In this document: one piece after another, positions 1 through 9,254 of the stretch
Layout of the letters: each line of letters starts with the position of its first letter
How positions within the stretch are numbered: position 1 is the first letter of the stretch
Notes under the pieces: generated by a model
What the model was told of the DNA's origin: nothing
The model's input: only the letters and a program-made list of their open reading frames with translations
The model's database searches: none
Virus record (IMG/VR): IMGVR_UViG_3300028388_003946
Coordinates: 1 to 37,876 of that record
Length of the DNA stretch: 37,876 nucleotides
Strand: one strand, 5' to 3'
From: a virus
Program-made: the position numbers and the translations under genes

Positions 1-180
1 CATATGCATGTCATGTCTGGACGAGTGCGGGTTGAAAACCGTAGATGACGGCATCGGCCCGTATGAATACTGGGGCTGCCGGGGCGTACACCATGAGTAC
101 GTTGACGCGAGCGACTGCTGCGGTGGAGAGTTTGCCGAGGGCGCGATATTCCTGAACCGCGTCACATTTCCAACCGCACG
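1..180. other. GC-rich segment with discordant reading frame (possible contig-end join)
   Basis: By hand count this stretch is about 58% G+C (105 of 180), above the AT-leaning rest. The frame encoding the collagen-like protein from 181 onward is closed here by stops at 46, 64, 94 and 103. A different frame is open from an ATG at 8 and runs to a stop at 212. Its first ~55 residues are Cys/His/Trp-rich (motifs DECG, YWGC and DCCGG), resembling a small zinc-binding phage-type protein. Past about 180 that frame reads as a shadow of the collagen repeat. Either a small gene was fused or recombined onto the fibre gene, or two molecules were joined in assembly. I prefer the assembly artefact but cannot prove it. 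Confidence 0.45.
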
Positions 181-1566
181 CAAGGAGCACAAGGCGAAGC
201 TAATGACACTGTAGGACCTGACGGACCGGCAGGTTTTAAGGGCTATCGAGGTGAGCGTGGTGTACAGGGAAATGATATTTTCTACACCAAAGGACCCGAT
301 GGTTATGTTGGACCTGATGGTTATGATGGTCCTAGAGGTGAACCGGGTGATGATGGCGGCCCACCACTTTGTTCTATCGGAGACTTAGACGATGTAACTA
401 CTCAAAGTTTTTCGTTAGGAATCGGTGAAGACACTTTGATGCAAACTAATACACTTTCTGGCTACACGTTTGCAGTAGGAATTTGTGCTGGTGGATATAG
501 CGGAAGTGGTACGTATATAACTGAATTAGATGTACATCTTGGTTATTCTGCTGGTAGTATTCAAGGATCTTCTGGATCAGCGACTAGTTACTGCAACGTA
601 TACGCTGGTTCTTGCACTGGAATCAACAACTGTAGCTCTGGTATATGTGCCAATACTGTAGTTGGTGCTCGAAGCTTTACTGGTATAAAATTTCCAGCTT
701 GCGCAAATACTATCATAGGATCTTGTAACGCGCAAACTACAGCGTCAAGTACATGTTTTAGTTTTACTACTATTCTTGGACATAAAAATCAGTCAATATC
801 TGCAAATGCACCCGTAGAGCATTCTACTATTATAGGATCTTCTAACAGATACGATTGCACTACAAGTGGCGCAACTGTTATTGGGTTTGGAAATTGTTCT
901 TCTAGAATGATTAATGGTGTTGCAATTGGAAATCATATTGAAGCTGGTAACAATGATTATAATGTAACCATTGGACTTTGTGCAGGCGGTGGTGGATTTG
1001 GAACAAATTCTTCTAACTCAGTACTCATAGGACATTGCGCTGGCGTTGGAACAGGTGGATCTTTTCATGTTGGTATTGGAGAACGAGCGTTAACGAATCC
1101 ACCATTAAACTCAAACACAAGAGATGTATTTGCTATTGGTTGTAATTCTCAAGCATCATCAGCTGACGCTTGTCTTGAACTAGTCCTTGGTAACAATCAA
1201 CATAATTGTATCAGAGCTAATGTCACTACAATTTCTGGCGTGTCAGATTGTAGAGATAAATCTAACATAGCAAATATACCACACGGTATCGACTTTATAA
1301 AAGATTTGAGGCCTGTTACATTTGAGTGGACAAGAAGAGACTCTAGTTTTTCGGGTGTGTGCGATATTGGATTTATTGCTCAAGAACTTCAACAAGTTGA
1401 ATCAACTCACAACTCAACTCAGTATACTCGACTTGTCTCTACATCAAACCCAGATAAACTAGAAGCAACTCCGCATAGAACGTATCCAATCGTTGTAAAA
1501 GCAATTCAAGATCTTTCAAACAAAATTAATAGAATAAGAGAAAAGATAGATGGCGCAGCTAGTTAG
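181..1566 (+). CDS. Collagen-like fibre protein with beta-roll repeats and S74 self-cleaving chaperone (5' end missing)
   Basis: The frame is open from 106, and collagen-like G-x-y triplets are recognisable from 181 to about 360. No proper start is visible, so the gene is 5'-truncated; a TTG/ATG pair at 436-441 is internal. After the collagen stalk come many repeats of the form [VI]xIGxCAG, typical of YadA-head-like left-handed beta-rolls, with 17 cysteines downstream of 436. The last ~105 residues are a peptidase S74 intramolecular chaperone. Its SDCRDK motif at 1243 supplies the Ser and the Lys five residues later that form the dyad, followed by RPVTFEW and GFIAQE. In known S74 fibres this domain trimerises the fibre and then cuts itself off before the Ser-Asp pair. 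The gene overlaps the next by 17 bases, which suggests translational coupling. Receptor-binding or decoration role is inferred. Confidence 0.8.
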   Translation, partial: QGAQGEANDTVGPDGPAGFKGYRGERGVQGNDIFYTKGPDGYVGPDGYDGPRGEPGDDGGPPLCSIGDLDDVTTQSFSLGIGEDTLMQTNTLSGYTFAVGICAGGYSGSGTYITELDVHLGYSAGSIQGSSGSATSYCNVYAGSCTGINNCSSGICANTVVGARSFTGIKFPACANTIIGSCNAQTTASSTCFSFTTILGHKNQSISANAPVEHSTIIGSSNRYDCTTSGATVIGFGNCSSRMINGVAIGNHIEAGNNDYNVTIGLCAGGGGFGTNSSNSVLIGHCAGVGTGGSFHVGIGERALTNPPLNSNTRDVFAIGCNSQASSADACLELVLGNNQHNCIRANVTTISGVSDCRDKSNIANIPHGIDFIKDLRPVTFEWTRRDSSFSGVCDIGFIAQELQQVESTHNSTQYTRLVSTSNPDKLEATPHRTYPIVVKAIQDLSNKINRIREKIDGAAS

Positions 1567-3805
1567 CCCAAGACTATTAAAAGCTGAAGGAGAGCCTAAT
1601 CGCTACGTTGTACAAATTAGCGGTGATGAACTTGACTGGGCGTTTTCTGCAGATAATGTTGGAACTCTAGACTCTGCTTCACTAATAAAAGAAGTGCAGA
1701 GATATCTACAAAATTTAGAAGAAGATATAGTTTCTAGTCAGAACGATACATTTACTCTTGGAGACTCATCTTCAAGATTTCATAATGTTTATGTGAGCGA
1801 TCAAGGCATTCGTATTGGAACATCTAGAATATTACTAGTAGACGGCATCATACAAATTCAAAACGATGACAATTATACATTTAAGCTAACAGACTTTGAT
1901 AGTGCTAGAACTATTGAACTGATTGATTCTGACTATGTAATATTAAGACAACCAGACGTTGGTCCTCAAGGTCCTCAGGGAACTCAAGGCATTCAAGGAG
2001 ATTCTGGTCCTGATGGATTCGACGGTTTATCAGTACAAGGCACAGACGGAGAAAGAGGAGATCAAGGCTTACAAGGCCCACAAGGCTTGCCTGGTTTACA
2101 AGGAGAACGAGGTTTTTGTTGGCCGAACGGAGATGTCGGAGAGAAGGGCCTACAAGGAATTCAAGGAGACCCTGGTCCTGATGGTCTTTTAGGAAATCGT
2201 GGAACACAAGGAGCTGATGCTGCCGGAACACCAGGACCGACGGGTGATTCTGGCCCACAAGGAATTCAGGGACCACCGGGATTTGATAATGAAATCGCTT
2301 CTTCAAAAGGTCCGCAAGGAATTCAAGGAGATTCGGGACCACAAGGCTTTACTGGAGCTCAAGGCGCGCGAGGATGTAAAGGATGCCGAGGTGCTCAAGG
2401 TGTACAAGGGCCGCAAGGGTTTATAAGATCCGACGCACAAGGCACAAGAGGACCGCTTGGTCCTCGAGGAGCTCAAGGGCCTCCTGGCGAGAAAGGCGCA
2501 TGTGCAAGTGAAAATAATATTGTTAATGTAATAAACGAAGTAATCTATGCATGTGGTACAGCCACAACACTATTGATACCGGACCTTAACCACACATCAG
2601 CAGGGAATCGTGATACCTTTTTAGGCACATATGCTGGTGATGCATTCTGCGGAGGAGATAATACTTATATCGGTCGTGGAGTTCCAAAAAGTACTACAAA
2701 TACAAACATGAAATTTCTGACAGCATTAGGGACTAATTTATTCAATAATTCTTGTTTTGAACAATACAGTGTCGCTATTGGAACATGCTCTGGGTGTAAC
2801 ACAGTTGGTTGCACGATCGATCAAGGAGTCGGAGATATAGGTTGTGGAAATGTCTACATAGGATGCCGAGCTGGAAATCGTGCTACAGCTATAGGATCAG
2901 TTTTTGTTGGAACAACTTCTGGCCCAAATACAGGAGAGAGAGTTACTGAAATCGCATGCGCGGACGACCGCGGTCCGCGTTTAGAAACCGCTCCACCGTA
3001 TTATAGACATTATGTTGGAATTGGCTTTAGATCTGCAGGAGGTGACAATACTAAAGGTAGCATATCTATAGGCTTTTGTGCAAATAGTGGTACTCCAGCT
3101 GGCGGATACGGGAGTATTGCGATAGGGACGGCTGCAGGCTGGTACATGACAGCTTGTTTTCAAGTTGAAACACAAGCAAATGTGTATATTGGTAAACAAG
3201 CTGGATGGTACTCGTGCTTTACGTGTAGGAACATTTCTATTGGAAGCGAAAGTCTAGGGTGTCTTTACGATAATTGTCATAATATTTCGATTGGCCCGCT
3301 AAACGCTTTCGGAAGAAAGCTGTGTGATCCCGGCTCTGATAATAATATTTACATTGGATTAGGAGCTCGACCTACATCTCAAGGTGTTTCTAATGAAATA
3401 GTACTAGGTGGATCTGCGATCTGCGCTCTTCGTTCAGAAGTTACTTCGATCACTAGTTTATCAGATTGTAGAGATAAATCAAATATACAAAATCTGAACT
3501 GGGGTGCTGACTTTATTGATAAAATGAGACCTGTAAGATTTGAATGGGATCGAAGAGACAGCTCGTATAATGGATATAAAGATATTGGATTCATATCACA
3601 AGAACTAAGAGCAATTGAAAGCAACTTGAGTTCTTTTGATTTAACTAGACTTACTTCTGTAATACCACCAGTTGATAGCGACGAATATGAAAAAATAGAA
3701 GCTGATCCATTGAGAACGTATCCGATAATGATTCAAGCACTGATAGAGTTAAATAACGAGCTCGATCAGCTTGAAGCCGAAGTTGATGAGTACTTAGGAG
3801 TCTAA
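1550..3805 (+). CDS. Collagen-like fibre protein with Cys-rich beta-roll and S74 chaperone (paralogue 2)
   Basis: 751 residues. Residues 1-135 form an N-terminal module with a GDSSSRFHNVYV strand-like segment and the linker IDSDYVILR. Residues ~137-320 are collagen-like G-x-y triplets, mostly GPQ/GIQ, with a few interruptions. Residues ~330-630 carry about ten IGxxAG-type beta-roll repeats with many cysteines (about 22 in the whole protein). The S74 domain begins at Ser638 in SDCRDK, with Lys643 completing the dyad, then RPVRFEW and GFISQE. The C-terminus is a predicted coiled coil. It is flanked by a 17-base overlap upstream and one base downstream, so it is co-translated with its neighbours. 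The architecture matches genes on both sides, making these tandem paralogues. Trimeric virion fibre is inferred; the precise attachment site is unknown. Confidence 0.85.
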   Translation: MAQLVSPRLLKAEGEPNRYVVQISGDELDWAFSADNVGTLDSASLIKEVQRYLQNLEEDIVSSQNDTFTLGDSSSRFHNVYVSDQGIRIGTSRILLVDGIIQIQNDDNYTFKLTDFDSARTIELIDSDYVILRQPDVGPQGPQGTQGIQGDSGPDGFDGLSVQGTDGERGDQGLQGPQGLPGLQGERGFCWPNGDVGEKGLQGIQGDPGPDGLLGNRGTQGADAAGTPGPTGDSGPQGIQGPPGFDNEIASSKGPQGIQGDSGPQGFTGAQGARGCKGCRGAQGVQGPQGFIRSDAQGTRGPLGPRGAQGPPGEKGACASENNIVNVINEVIYACGTATTLLIPDLNHTSAGNRDTFLGTYAGDAFCGGDNTYIGRGVPKSTTNTNMKFLTALGTNLFNNSCFEQYSVAIGTCSGCNTVGCTIDQGVGDIGCGNVYIGCRAGNRATAIGSVFVGTTSGPNTGERVTEIACADDRGPRLETAPPYYRHYVGIGFRSAGGDNTKGSISIGFCANSGTPAGGYGSIAIGTAAGWYMTACFQVETQANVYIGKQAGWYSCFTCRNISIGSESLGCLYDNCHNISIGPLNAFGRKLCDPGSDNNIYIGLGARPTSQGVSNEIVLGGSAICALRSEVTSITSLSDCRDKSNIQNLNWGADFIDKMRPVRFEWDRRDSSYNGYKDIGFISQELRAIESNLSSFDLTRLTSVIPPVDSDEYEKIEADPLRTYPIMIQALIELNNELDQLEAEVDEYLGV

Positions 3806-3806
3806 T

Positions 3807-6029
3807 ATGTCGCAAAAAGTTGATATCGGTCGCATAAAAATTCCAGACTCTTCTGAAGGTTACGTTATTAGAGTAGTTGATGGTGTAGCGCAATGGCAGC
3901 CGGGAGGATCAAACCTGGGCGGCAGAATTGATTCTATAGCTCTGATTGATTTCATACAAGAAGAATATTCTGCGTACGATTCAAACATACTTCCTGATAG
4001 CGCAGACAATATAAGCATCGGCGACAGTAACAATAAAATAGAAGAAATATTTTTAGGTGAAGGCGGAGTGTTAATTAACTCTGTTAGAATCCATCAACAG
4101 GGCGGTAATCTGTACGCAAACAGCGAAGAGATTTGTTCTTTTACTCCAGATAAAATTTCAAGCATAATCGATTCAGCGTATATTGAAGACCGAGCTCCCA
4201 ATAGTGGTGTTCGAGGTGATTCCGGACCACAAGGGATTCCAGGAGATCTTGGAAAGAGAGGGCCTCAAGGAACTTGTGTACAAGGTATTCAGGGACTGAA
4301 AGGAATTCAAGGAGATGAAGGTCCTGGTTTATCTGGAACAACTCAAGGCGCGTGCGGGCCACAAGGTCTACAAGGATTCTGTGGTGATGGACTACAAGGA
4401 ATTTGTGGACCGCAAGGAGTTACAGGAATACAAGGTGATCGAGGAATTCCAGGAGAATGTGGACCGCAAGGACTTGCTGCAACTCCTGGAGCTCAGGGAC
4501 TTAAAGGAGATGATGGTGATCAAGGAGATGTCGGGCTGCGAGGAGACAGCGGTGAGCCAGGCGCACAAGGCCCGATAGGCTTTGTAGGTTATGACGGAAA
4601 TGTAAGAGGTTGTTGTGGTACTCAAGGACCTCAAGGAATTCAAGGTCCACAAGGAAGTGTTGGGGATGACGGCTACAGAGGATTTGACGGGCGCACATTT
4701 GGATCACTTACACAAGGAATTCAAGGTCCACAAGGAGCAGCCAACAACACTCAAGGGCCACAGGGTGAAACAGGAACTGGTGGGACAGTTCAAATTTCAC
4801 TAGATGAATTTTGTGATGTGCAATATCCTTACGCTGGCACACTACAGATAGGACTTCCAGATACTTGCTTTGCGAGTAATATAAACTCCACGTACTGTAA
4901 TGCACTCTTAGCTGGATGCACACGTAGAAGAACTAGTGGCCTAAGCTGCCAAGTTTCAATTATCGGCAGAGGCGCCGGAAATATTCAAGCTGTTCATGAG
5001 GAATATGTTTCAATCGGAGCTTGCGCTGGTCAATGTGCCTTTGGACAAAACTTAGCTGGGTGCACCAATGGTAATGTTGAAGTTGGTTATAGCGCAACTT
5101 CAAGTGATGGAGCTTGTGATAACATAACGGTTGGTGCAAGCTCTTTTAATCTTGTTGGTAATGAAAATTTTACAAGAAATATTTCAATTGGAGCGTGTAA
5201 TCAACTGTGCGGAACAAATGGCGCAGCTGGCTTAGAAGACAATATCGTCGTAGGTACGTGCAATAAAGTAGAATACCAAAAGCGCGGTGTGTATATCGGT
5301 GAATGCATATTTGGTGGAGAACTTTTCTGCACTAATATAGCTGACGACGTCTTTATTGGACTAGAAGCAGCAGGCAGGTGTTGTTCAACTAGATTTTGTA
5401 GTTTTAATAATGTAGCTATTGGATACAGATCTTTATTTGACGCTAGAGTTGCTGCATGTAACGTCGCATTAGGCTCGCTAGCACTTACAGATTGTAGTAT
5501 AAATGACAGAGCTAGAACCATAGAATTTTCTACAGGAATAGGCGCTTACGCTGGAAGAGCTGACATCTTCAATGGTAGAGTATGTAACAACAATTATCTC
5601 GGAAGAAGAATCGGAACGGCTGCAAGCTTGTGTAATAATTTCTACCTAGGTGCAAAAGGTGTACAAAGTATTCGAGCTAATGTAACCACGATTAGCTTTT
5701 TGTCTGATTGTAGAGATAAAAAAGATATTGAAGACATTCCGTATGGATTAGATTTTATTAACTGTATGAGACCAATTTCTTTTGATTGGTGTCATCGCGA
5801 TAGCATCATGGTTGGGCTTTCTGATATTGGATTTGTTGCTCAAGAATTACAAGCGCTTGAGAGTGACCAGGGATCTTCTCTGTGGACTCGTATTGTAGAT
5901 GGAACAGAAGACAGGTTAGAAGCTTCAGCTTTAAGAACTTATCCAATTGCAATAAAAGCGATTCAAGAGCTTAGAAAACAAATAAATAACTTGAAAGAAG
6001 ACTTTCAAATTTTAAAGGCTGACACATAA
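3807..6029 (+). CDS. Collagen-like fibre protein with Cys-rich beta-roll and S74 chaperone (paralogue 3)
   Basis: 740 residues. It starts [13 protein letters not shown], an N-terminal signature shared in spirit with the proteins at 20493 and 22658 (MSE-[KR]-ITIDQ), so probably a common anchor. Residues ~137-325 are collagen-like triplets, with cysteine repeatedly occupying a triplet position (for example GACGPQG, GFCGDG, GICGPQG). Residues ~345-620 are beta-roll IGxxAG repeats; the protein has about 32 cysteines overall, the most in the window. The S74 dyad is Ser633/Lys638 in SDCRDK, followed by a GFVAQE motif and a C-terminal helix. It follows the previous stop by one base and precedes the next start by two. 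Probably a homotrimeric fibre that is proteolytically matured; function inferred from architecture. Confidence 0.85.
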   Translation: MSQKVDIGRIKIPDSSEGYVIRVVDGVAQWQPGGSNLGGRIDSIALIDFIQEEYSAYDSNILPDSADNISIGDSNNKIEEIFLGEGGVLINSVRIHQQGGNLYANSEEICSFTPDKISSIIDSAYIEDRAPNSGVRGDSGPQGIPGDLGKRGPQGTCVQGIQGLKGIQGDEGPGLSGTTQGACGPQGLQGFCGDGLQGICGPQGVTGIQGDRGIPGECGPQGLAATPGAQGLKGDDGDQGDVGLRGDSGEPGAQGPIGFVGYDGNVRGCCGTQGPQGIQGPQGSVGDDGYRGFDGRTFGSLTQGIQGPQGAANNTQGPQGETGTGGTVQISLDEFCDVQYPYAGTLQIGLPDTCFASNINSTYCNALLAGCTRRRTSGLSCQVSIIGRGAGNIQAVHEEYVSIGACAGQCAFGQNLAGCTNGNVEVGYSATSSDGACDNITVGASSFNLVGNENFTRNISIGACNQLCGTNGAAGLEDNIVVGTCNKVEYQKRGVYIGECIFGGELFCTNIADDVFIGLEAAGRCCSTRFCSFNNVAIGYRSLFDARVAACNVALGSLALTDCSINDRARTIEFSTGIGAYAGRADIFNGRVCNNNYLGRRIGTAASLCNNFYLGAKGVQSIRANVTTISFLSDCRDKKDIEDIPYGLDFINCMRPISFDWCHRDSIMVGLSDIGFVAQELQALESDQGSSLWTRIVDGTEDRLEASALRTYPIAIKAIQELRKQINNLKEDFQILKADT

Positions 6030-6031
6030 CA

Positions 6032-6946
6032 ATGGCCACTAATTATTCTACAGTCAAATATTCTAGCATACTGAGTCTAGTCGACTCAGCAATTGCTGCT
6101 GAGCTACTAACAATTGATTCAGATTACATTGAGTTGCACCGACCCGCTGAAGCAATATTTAATGTAGTCAACAATGATGCCACAGCATATTCATTCATTG
6201 GCGATGGGTTCTCGTCTACTCAAGATAATCCTACTCTTTATTTGCAGAGGGGGTTGACATATAAGTTTAACATTCAGGCTGAATCTCATCCACTTGAGAT
6301 CAGAGTTAGCGATGGAGACTCCGCTTACAGTACTGGAGTGATAAACAACGCTCAAAATGATGGTGAGTTGATTTTCAATGTTCCAATGGATGCACCAGAT
6401 ACTCTTGTGTATCAGTGCACAGTTCACTCGGGAATGGTTGGCAATATTGTAATACTCAGTGATACGTCTTCACTTGACTCTGCAGAAACAATCGATCTTA
6501 TAACTAGCACCATTGATTCTTCTTACATTGACTCTAAATTTAATGTTGCAGACGATTCTATAAATAGTGGAAATCTATTTTTATACATGCTAGACTCTAC
6601 AAGAAATCCTAGAGACGGCGTTATAACTTCTGATAAACTGTTTTTTAAGCCTTCTACTGGCCAGTTAACTGCAACCACGTATAACTCACTTTCTGATATC
6701 ACATATAAAGAAAACATACAAAACATCGATAATGTGTTTGATATTATCAATAATATTGACGCAGTTGAATTTAACTGGAAAGATACTGGTAAAAAAAGCT
6801 ATGGTGTAATTGCGCAGCAAATAGAAAACACTATACCAGATCTAGTTACAGAAAATAAAGGTATTAAAACCGTACAATATACACCACTTATTGCTATCTT
6901 GATTGAAGCTGTAAAGGAACTTAAGAAACAAATAGATAATAAATGA
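6032..6946 (+). CDS. Short fibre protein with cupredoxin-like domain and S74 chaperone
   Basis: 304 residues. After a short N-terminal linker (IDSDYIELHRP), residues ~40-145 form a cupredoxin-like beta-sandwich. His86 (SHPLEI), Cys129, His132 and Met135 (YQCTVHSGM) match the order of type 1 copper ligands, though the Cys-to-Met spacing is shorter than in plastocyanin. The C-terminal S74 domain has Ser221 and Lys226 in SDITYK, with GVIAQQ. The usual Arg between Ser and Lys is a Thr, so self-cleavage could be altered. The cupredoxin cassette is almost duplicated inside the 1477-residue fibre at 12520-12850. No collagen segment is present. It closes the first fibre operon. Whether metal is bound is unknown. 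Confidence 0.75.
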   Translation: MATNYSTVKYSSILSLVDSAIAAELLTIDSDYIELHRPAEAIFNVVNNDATAYSFIGDGFSSTQDNPTLYLQRGLTYKFNIQAESHPLEIRVSDGDSAYSTGVINNAQNDGELIFNVPMDAPDTLVYQCTVHSGMVGNIVILSDTSSLDSAETIDLITSTIDSSYIDSKFNVADDSINSGNLFLYMLDSTRNPRDGVITSDKLFFKPSTGQLTATTYNSLSDITYKENIQNIDNVFDIINNIDAVEFNWKDTGKKSYGVIAQQIENTIPDLVTENKGIKTVQYTPLIAILIEAVKELKKQIDNK

Positions 6947-6969
6947 TTACTTAATTATTAAGGAATGAA

Positions 6970-7953
6970 ATGAAAAGCCTTGTTCGATATGCGTTAGAAA
7001 ATGATGGAGATATTCAGCCTCTTATCATACCAGATAAAATGATGACACCTGGCGGACTGTTTAATCCGTCAGTTTTTTTAGATAATGATGGAAAATTATT
7101 ATGTAACATTCGTCACTGTCAGTACACTCTTTTTCATGCTGAGAAACTAAAGTACGAACATCATTATGGACCTCTAGTTTATCTTCATCCTGAAGATGAC
7201 GTCACTCTTACAACAACAAACTATATTGCAACGCTAGACTCAAGTTATAAAGTTGACAAAGTAATACGTGTTGACACATCAAATTTAGATGTAAAACCAA
7301 TATGGACGTTTGTCGGTCTAGAAGACGCAAGAGTTGTTCGCTGGGACAATAAGTTATATTACACTGGAGTGAGACGAGATACTACGAAAAATGGAAAAGG
7401 CAGAATGGAGTTATCAGAAATTGAGTTAACTCCTAAGCAAGCTGATGAGATCTCTAGAACACGTATTCCTACTCCAAATAATGTTGACACGTACTGTGAA
7501 AAAAACTGGATGCCAATTATTGATCAACCTTATCGATATGTGAAATGGTCTAATCCGACAGAAGTAGTAGAGTACGATCCAGAAAATCATGTTACGAATC
7601 AAGTGCACATCGGTGAGTACGTCAAGAAGCCAACAGACTATCGAGGCGGGTCACAAGTTATTCCTTTTGGTAAGTACTACATTGCCATTACACACAATGT
7701 TGTGATGCATCCGTCTGAAGCTGGCAGAAAAAATGCAACCTATCGCCATGCAGTTATCATATGGGATAAAAATTGGAATGTAGTCAAATATACTAAGTTC
7801 TTTTCTTTTATGGATAATTTGATTGAATTTTGTTGTGGAATAGCAATTGTGGATGATAACGTTCTTATTTCTTTTGGTGCACAAGATAATGCAGCGTATA
7901 TCGTAAAATTGCCAATTGATAATTTTAAAAAATATATTGAAGAGGTCGTATGA
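6970..7953 (+). CDS. Five-bladed beta-propeller, glycosidase/glycan phosphorylase-like (GH130/GH43-like)
   Basis: 327 residues, with an AAGGA ribosome site before the ATG. Blade motifs resemble GH130/GH43-type propellers: FNPSV at 31-35, GLEDAR at 116-121 (GH130 proteins usually read EDPR), EKNWMPI at 177-183, a GGS near 226 and FGAQD near 310. Relatives with these motifs occur in bacterial glycan gene clusters. The Pro to Ala change in EDPR means catalytic activity is not assured; a sugar-binding role is equally possible. No signal peptide is visible. The stop overlaps the next start (ATGA), pairing it with a methyltransferase. I read the pair as glycan handling, either of phage fibres or host surface. 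Moderately sure of the fold, unsure of substrate. Confidence 0.6.
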   Translation: MKSLVRYALENDGDIQPLIIPDKMMTPGGLFNPSVFLDNDGKLLCNIRHCQYTLFHAEKLKYEHHYGPLVYLHPEDDVTLTTTNYIATLDSSYKVDKVIRVDTSNLDVKPIWTFVGLEDARVVRWDNKLYYTGVRRDTTKNGKGRMELSEIELTPKQADEISRTRIPTPNNVDTYCEKNWMPIIDQPYRYVKWSNPTEVVEYDPENHVTNQVHIGEYVKKPTDYRGGSQVIPFGKYYIAITHNVVMHPSEAGRKNATYRHAVIIWDKNWNVVKYTKFFSFMDNLIEFCCGIAIVDDNVLISFGAQDNAAYIVKLPIDNFKKYIEEVV

Positions 7954-9203
7954 TTGATTTACGTGATGCTATTAAAGAATACGTATTTGATCCTGAAAAT
8001 GCTGAAAAAAACTTTGAATTAGCTTTAGCCTACGAAAGGTATAAACAATCGGCTTCAGCAATCGCATTCTTTTTAAGAGCAAGTGAAAGAACTGATGACG
8101 ACAACCTAGCTTACGAGTGTCTGTTAAAGATCGCTATTCACTTTGATCAACAGGGTAGAAGAAATGACACTGTAGAAGTGATGATCAAACACGCTATCAA
8201 CTTACTACCGAATAGACCAGAAGCTTATTTTTATCTTATTCAATTTTACCGATATTATAAAAAGTATTCTGACGGATACACGTACGCCAATTTTGCAATT
8301 CAGCTGGCTGACTTCAGTCTTCCTCTTTTAAGATCCGACGTTAAGTATCCTGGTTTATATGCGTTGCTTTTTGAAAAAGCTGTGTGTGCTTGGTGTACTG
8401 GAAAATCTAAAGAATGTAGAGAGATATTAACACATATTAAAGACTACCACCGATTTGATCTGAACGATTATTACTATGATCAATTACAAAATTGCTTAAT
8501 ATCCTGGATGAATGATGTTGGCTTAGTACTGTACGATAAAAACAAACATGATAGTCTAAGATTTAAATTTGAAGACTCTGAAAAAATAGAAAGAAATTAT
8601 TCAGAAGCTTTTCAAGACATGTTTGTTCTTTCTGCAACTAACGGCAAAAAGAATGGAACTTATTTGGAAATTGGAGCAGCTGATCCAACGTACGGAAGTA
8701 ATACTTATCTTTTAGAGACTGAGTATGGTTGGAAAGGAATCGGTATTGAGTACAGCGAAAAGTTAGTAAATAGACATAAAAAATCTAGAACTAACGTTGT
8801 CGAGTGTATTGATGCGCTTGAAGCAGACTATTCGTTTATTCTAAGATTTACTGATAGTTTTGTTATTGATTATCTTCAATTAGATTGTGAACCTGCCAAG
8901 ACAACTTATGACATCATGATGAAAATACCATTTGATGAATTTAAATTCAGAGTCATTACTTATGAGCACGATCATTTTATCGATTTAGAACAGATTTATA
9001 GAAAAAAATCTCGAGAGTTTTTGCAGTCAAAAGGCTATGAGCTAGTAGTAAGCGATGTTGCTCCAGACGGAAAAAGATCTTTCGAAGACTGGTGGATACA
9101 CCCAGGACTAGTTGACAGAGCAATTATTGATCAGCTAAAAGATGTATCTGAAAAACCAAAACATCCAGAAGAATATTTTTATACATCAAAAAACTTGGTA
9201 TAA
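7950..9203 (+). CDS. TPR-like N-terminus fused to FkbM-family SAM methyltransferase
   Basis: 417 residues. Residues ~15-165 are helical pairs with TPR-like spacing (ALAYERYKQSASAIAFFLRA and the following units). Residues ~218-400 are a Rossmann methyltransferase of the FkbM type: GTYLEIGAADP at 236-246 is the SAM glycine motif, GIGIEYS near 263 supplies the acidic residue after the second strand, and DYLQLDCEP near 307 and a WWIHP near the end complete the pattern. FkbM enzymes O-methylate sugars or polyketides in known cases. Start overlaps the preceding propeller gene by four bases with a GAGG ribosome site. A late promoter follows the gene at 9216. The probable target is a glycan, but this is inferred from family and neighbour only. 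Confidence 0.75.
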   Translation: MIDLRDAIKEYVFDPENAEKNFELALAYERYKQSASAIAFFLRASERTDDDNLAYECLLKIAIHFDQQGRRNDTVEVMIKHAINLLPNRPEAYFYLIQFYRYYKKYSDGYTYANFAIQLADFSLPLLRSDVKYPGLYALLFEKAVCAWCTGKSKECREILTHIKDYHRFDLNDYYYDQLQNCLISWMNDVGLVLYDKNKHDSLRFKFEDSEKIERNYSEAFQDMFVLSATNGKKNGTYLEIGAADPTYGSNTYLLETEYGWKGIGIEYSEKLVNRHKKSRTNVVECIDALEADYSFILRFTDSFVIDYLQLDCEPAKTTYDIMMKIPFDEFKFRVITYEHDHFIDLEQIYRKKSREFLQSKGYELVVSDVAPDGKRSFEDWWIHPGLVDRAIIDQLKDVSEKPKHPEEYFYTSKNLV

Positions 9204-9215
9204 GACCAAAAAACT

Positions 9216-9223
9216 TATAAATA
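9216..9223 (+). promoter_or_regulatory. T4-type late promoter
   Basis: Exact TATAAATA in the 51-base gap after the methyltransferase gene, 32 bases before the next ATG, followed by a strong GGGAGG ribosome site. In T4 this octamer is the -10 element read by the gp55 sigma factor. Confidence 0.75.
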
Positions 9224-9254
9224 AAAATGCCTAGTAATCCTCGGGAGGTCGAAG

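Noticed and set aside
1911-2342. 143-codon open frame on the minus strand opposite the first full collagen stalk
   Set aside because: It is the complement of G-x-y codon repeats, which rarely give stops on the other strand. Its Leu/Val/His-rich translation mirrors the repeat and it has no ribosome site.
6559-6566. Exact TATAAATA inside the short S74 fibre gene
   Set aside because: At this base composition about two or three chance copies are expected in 38 kb on one strand. It is deep in a coding region and almost 400 bases from the next start.
9234-9247. CCTC/GGAGG inverted repeat over the ribosome site at 9250
   Set aside because: The stem would be four pairs with a two-base loop, too small to be a credible regulatory hairpin.
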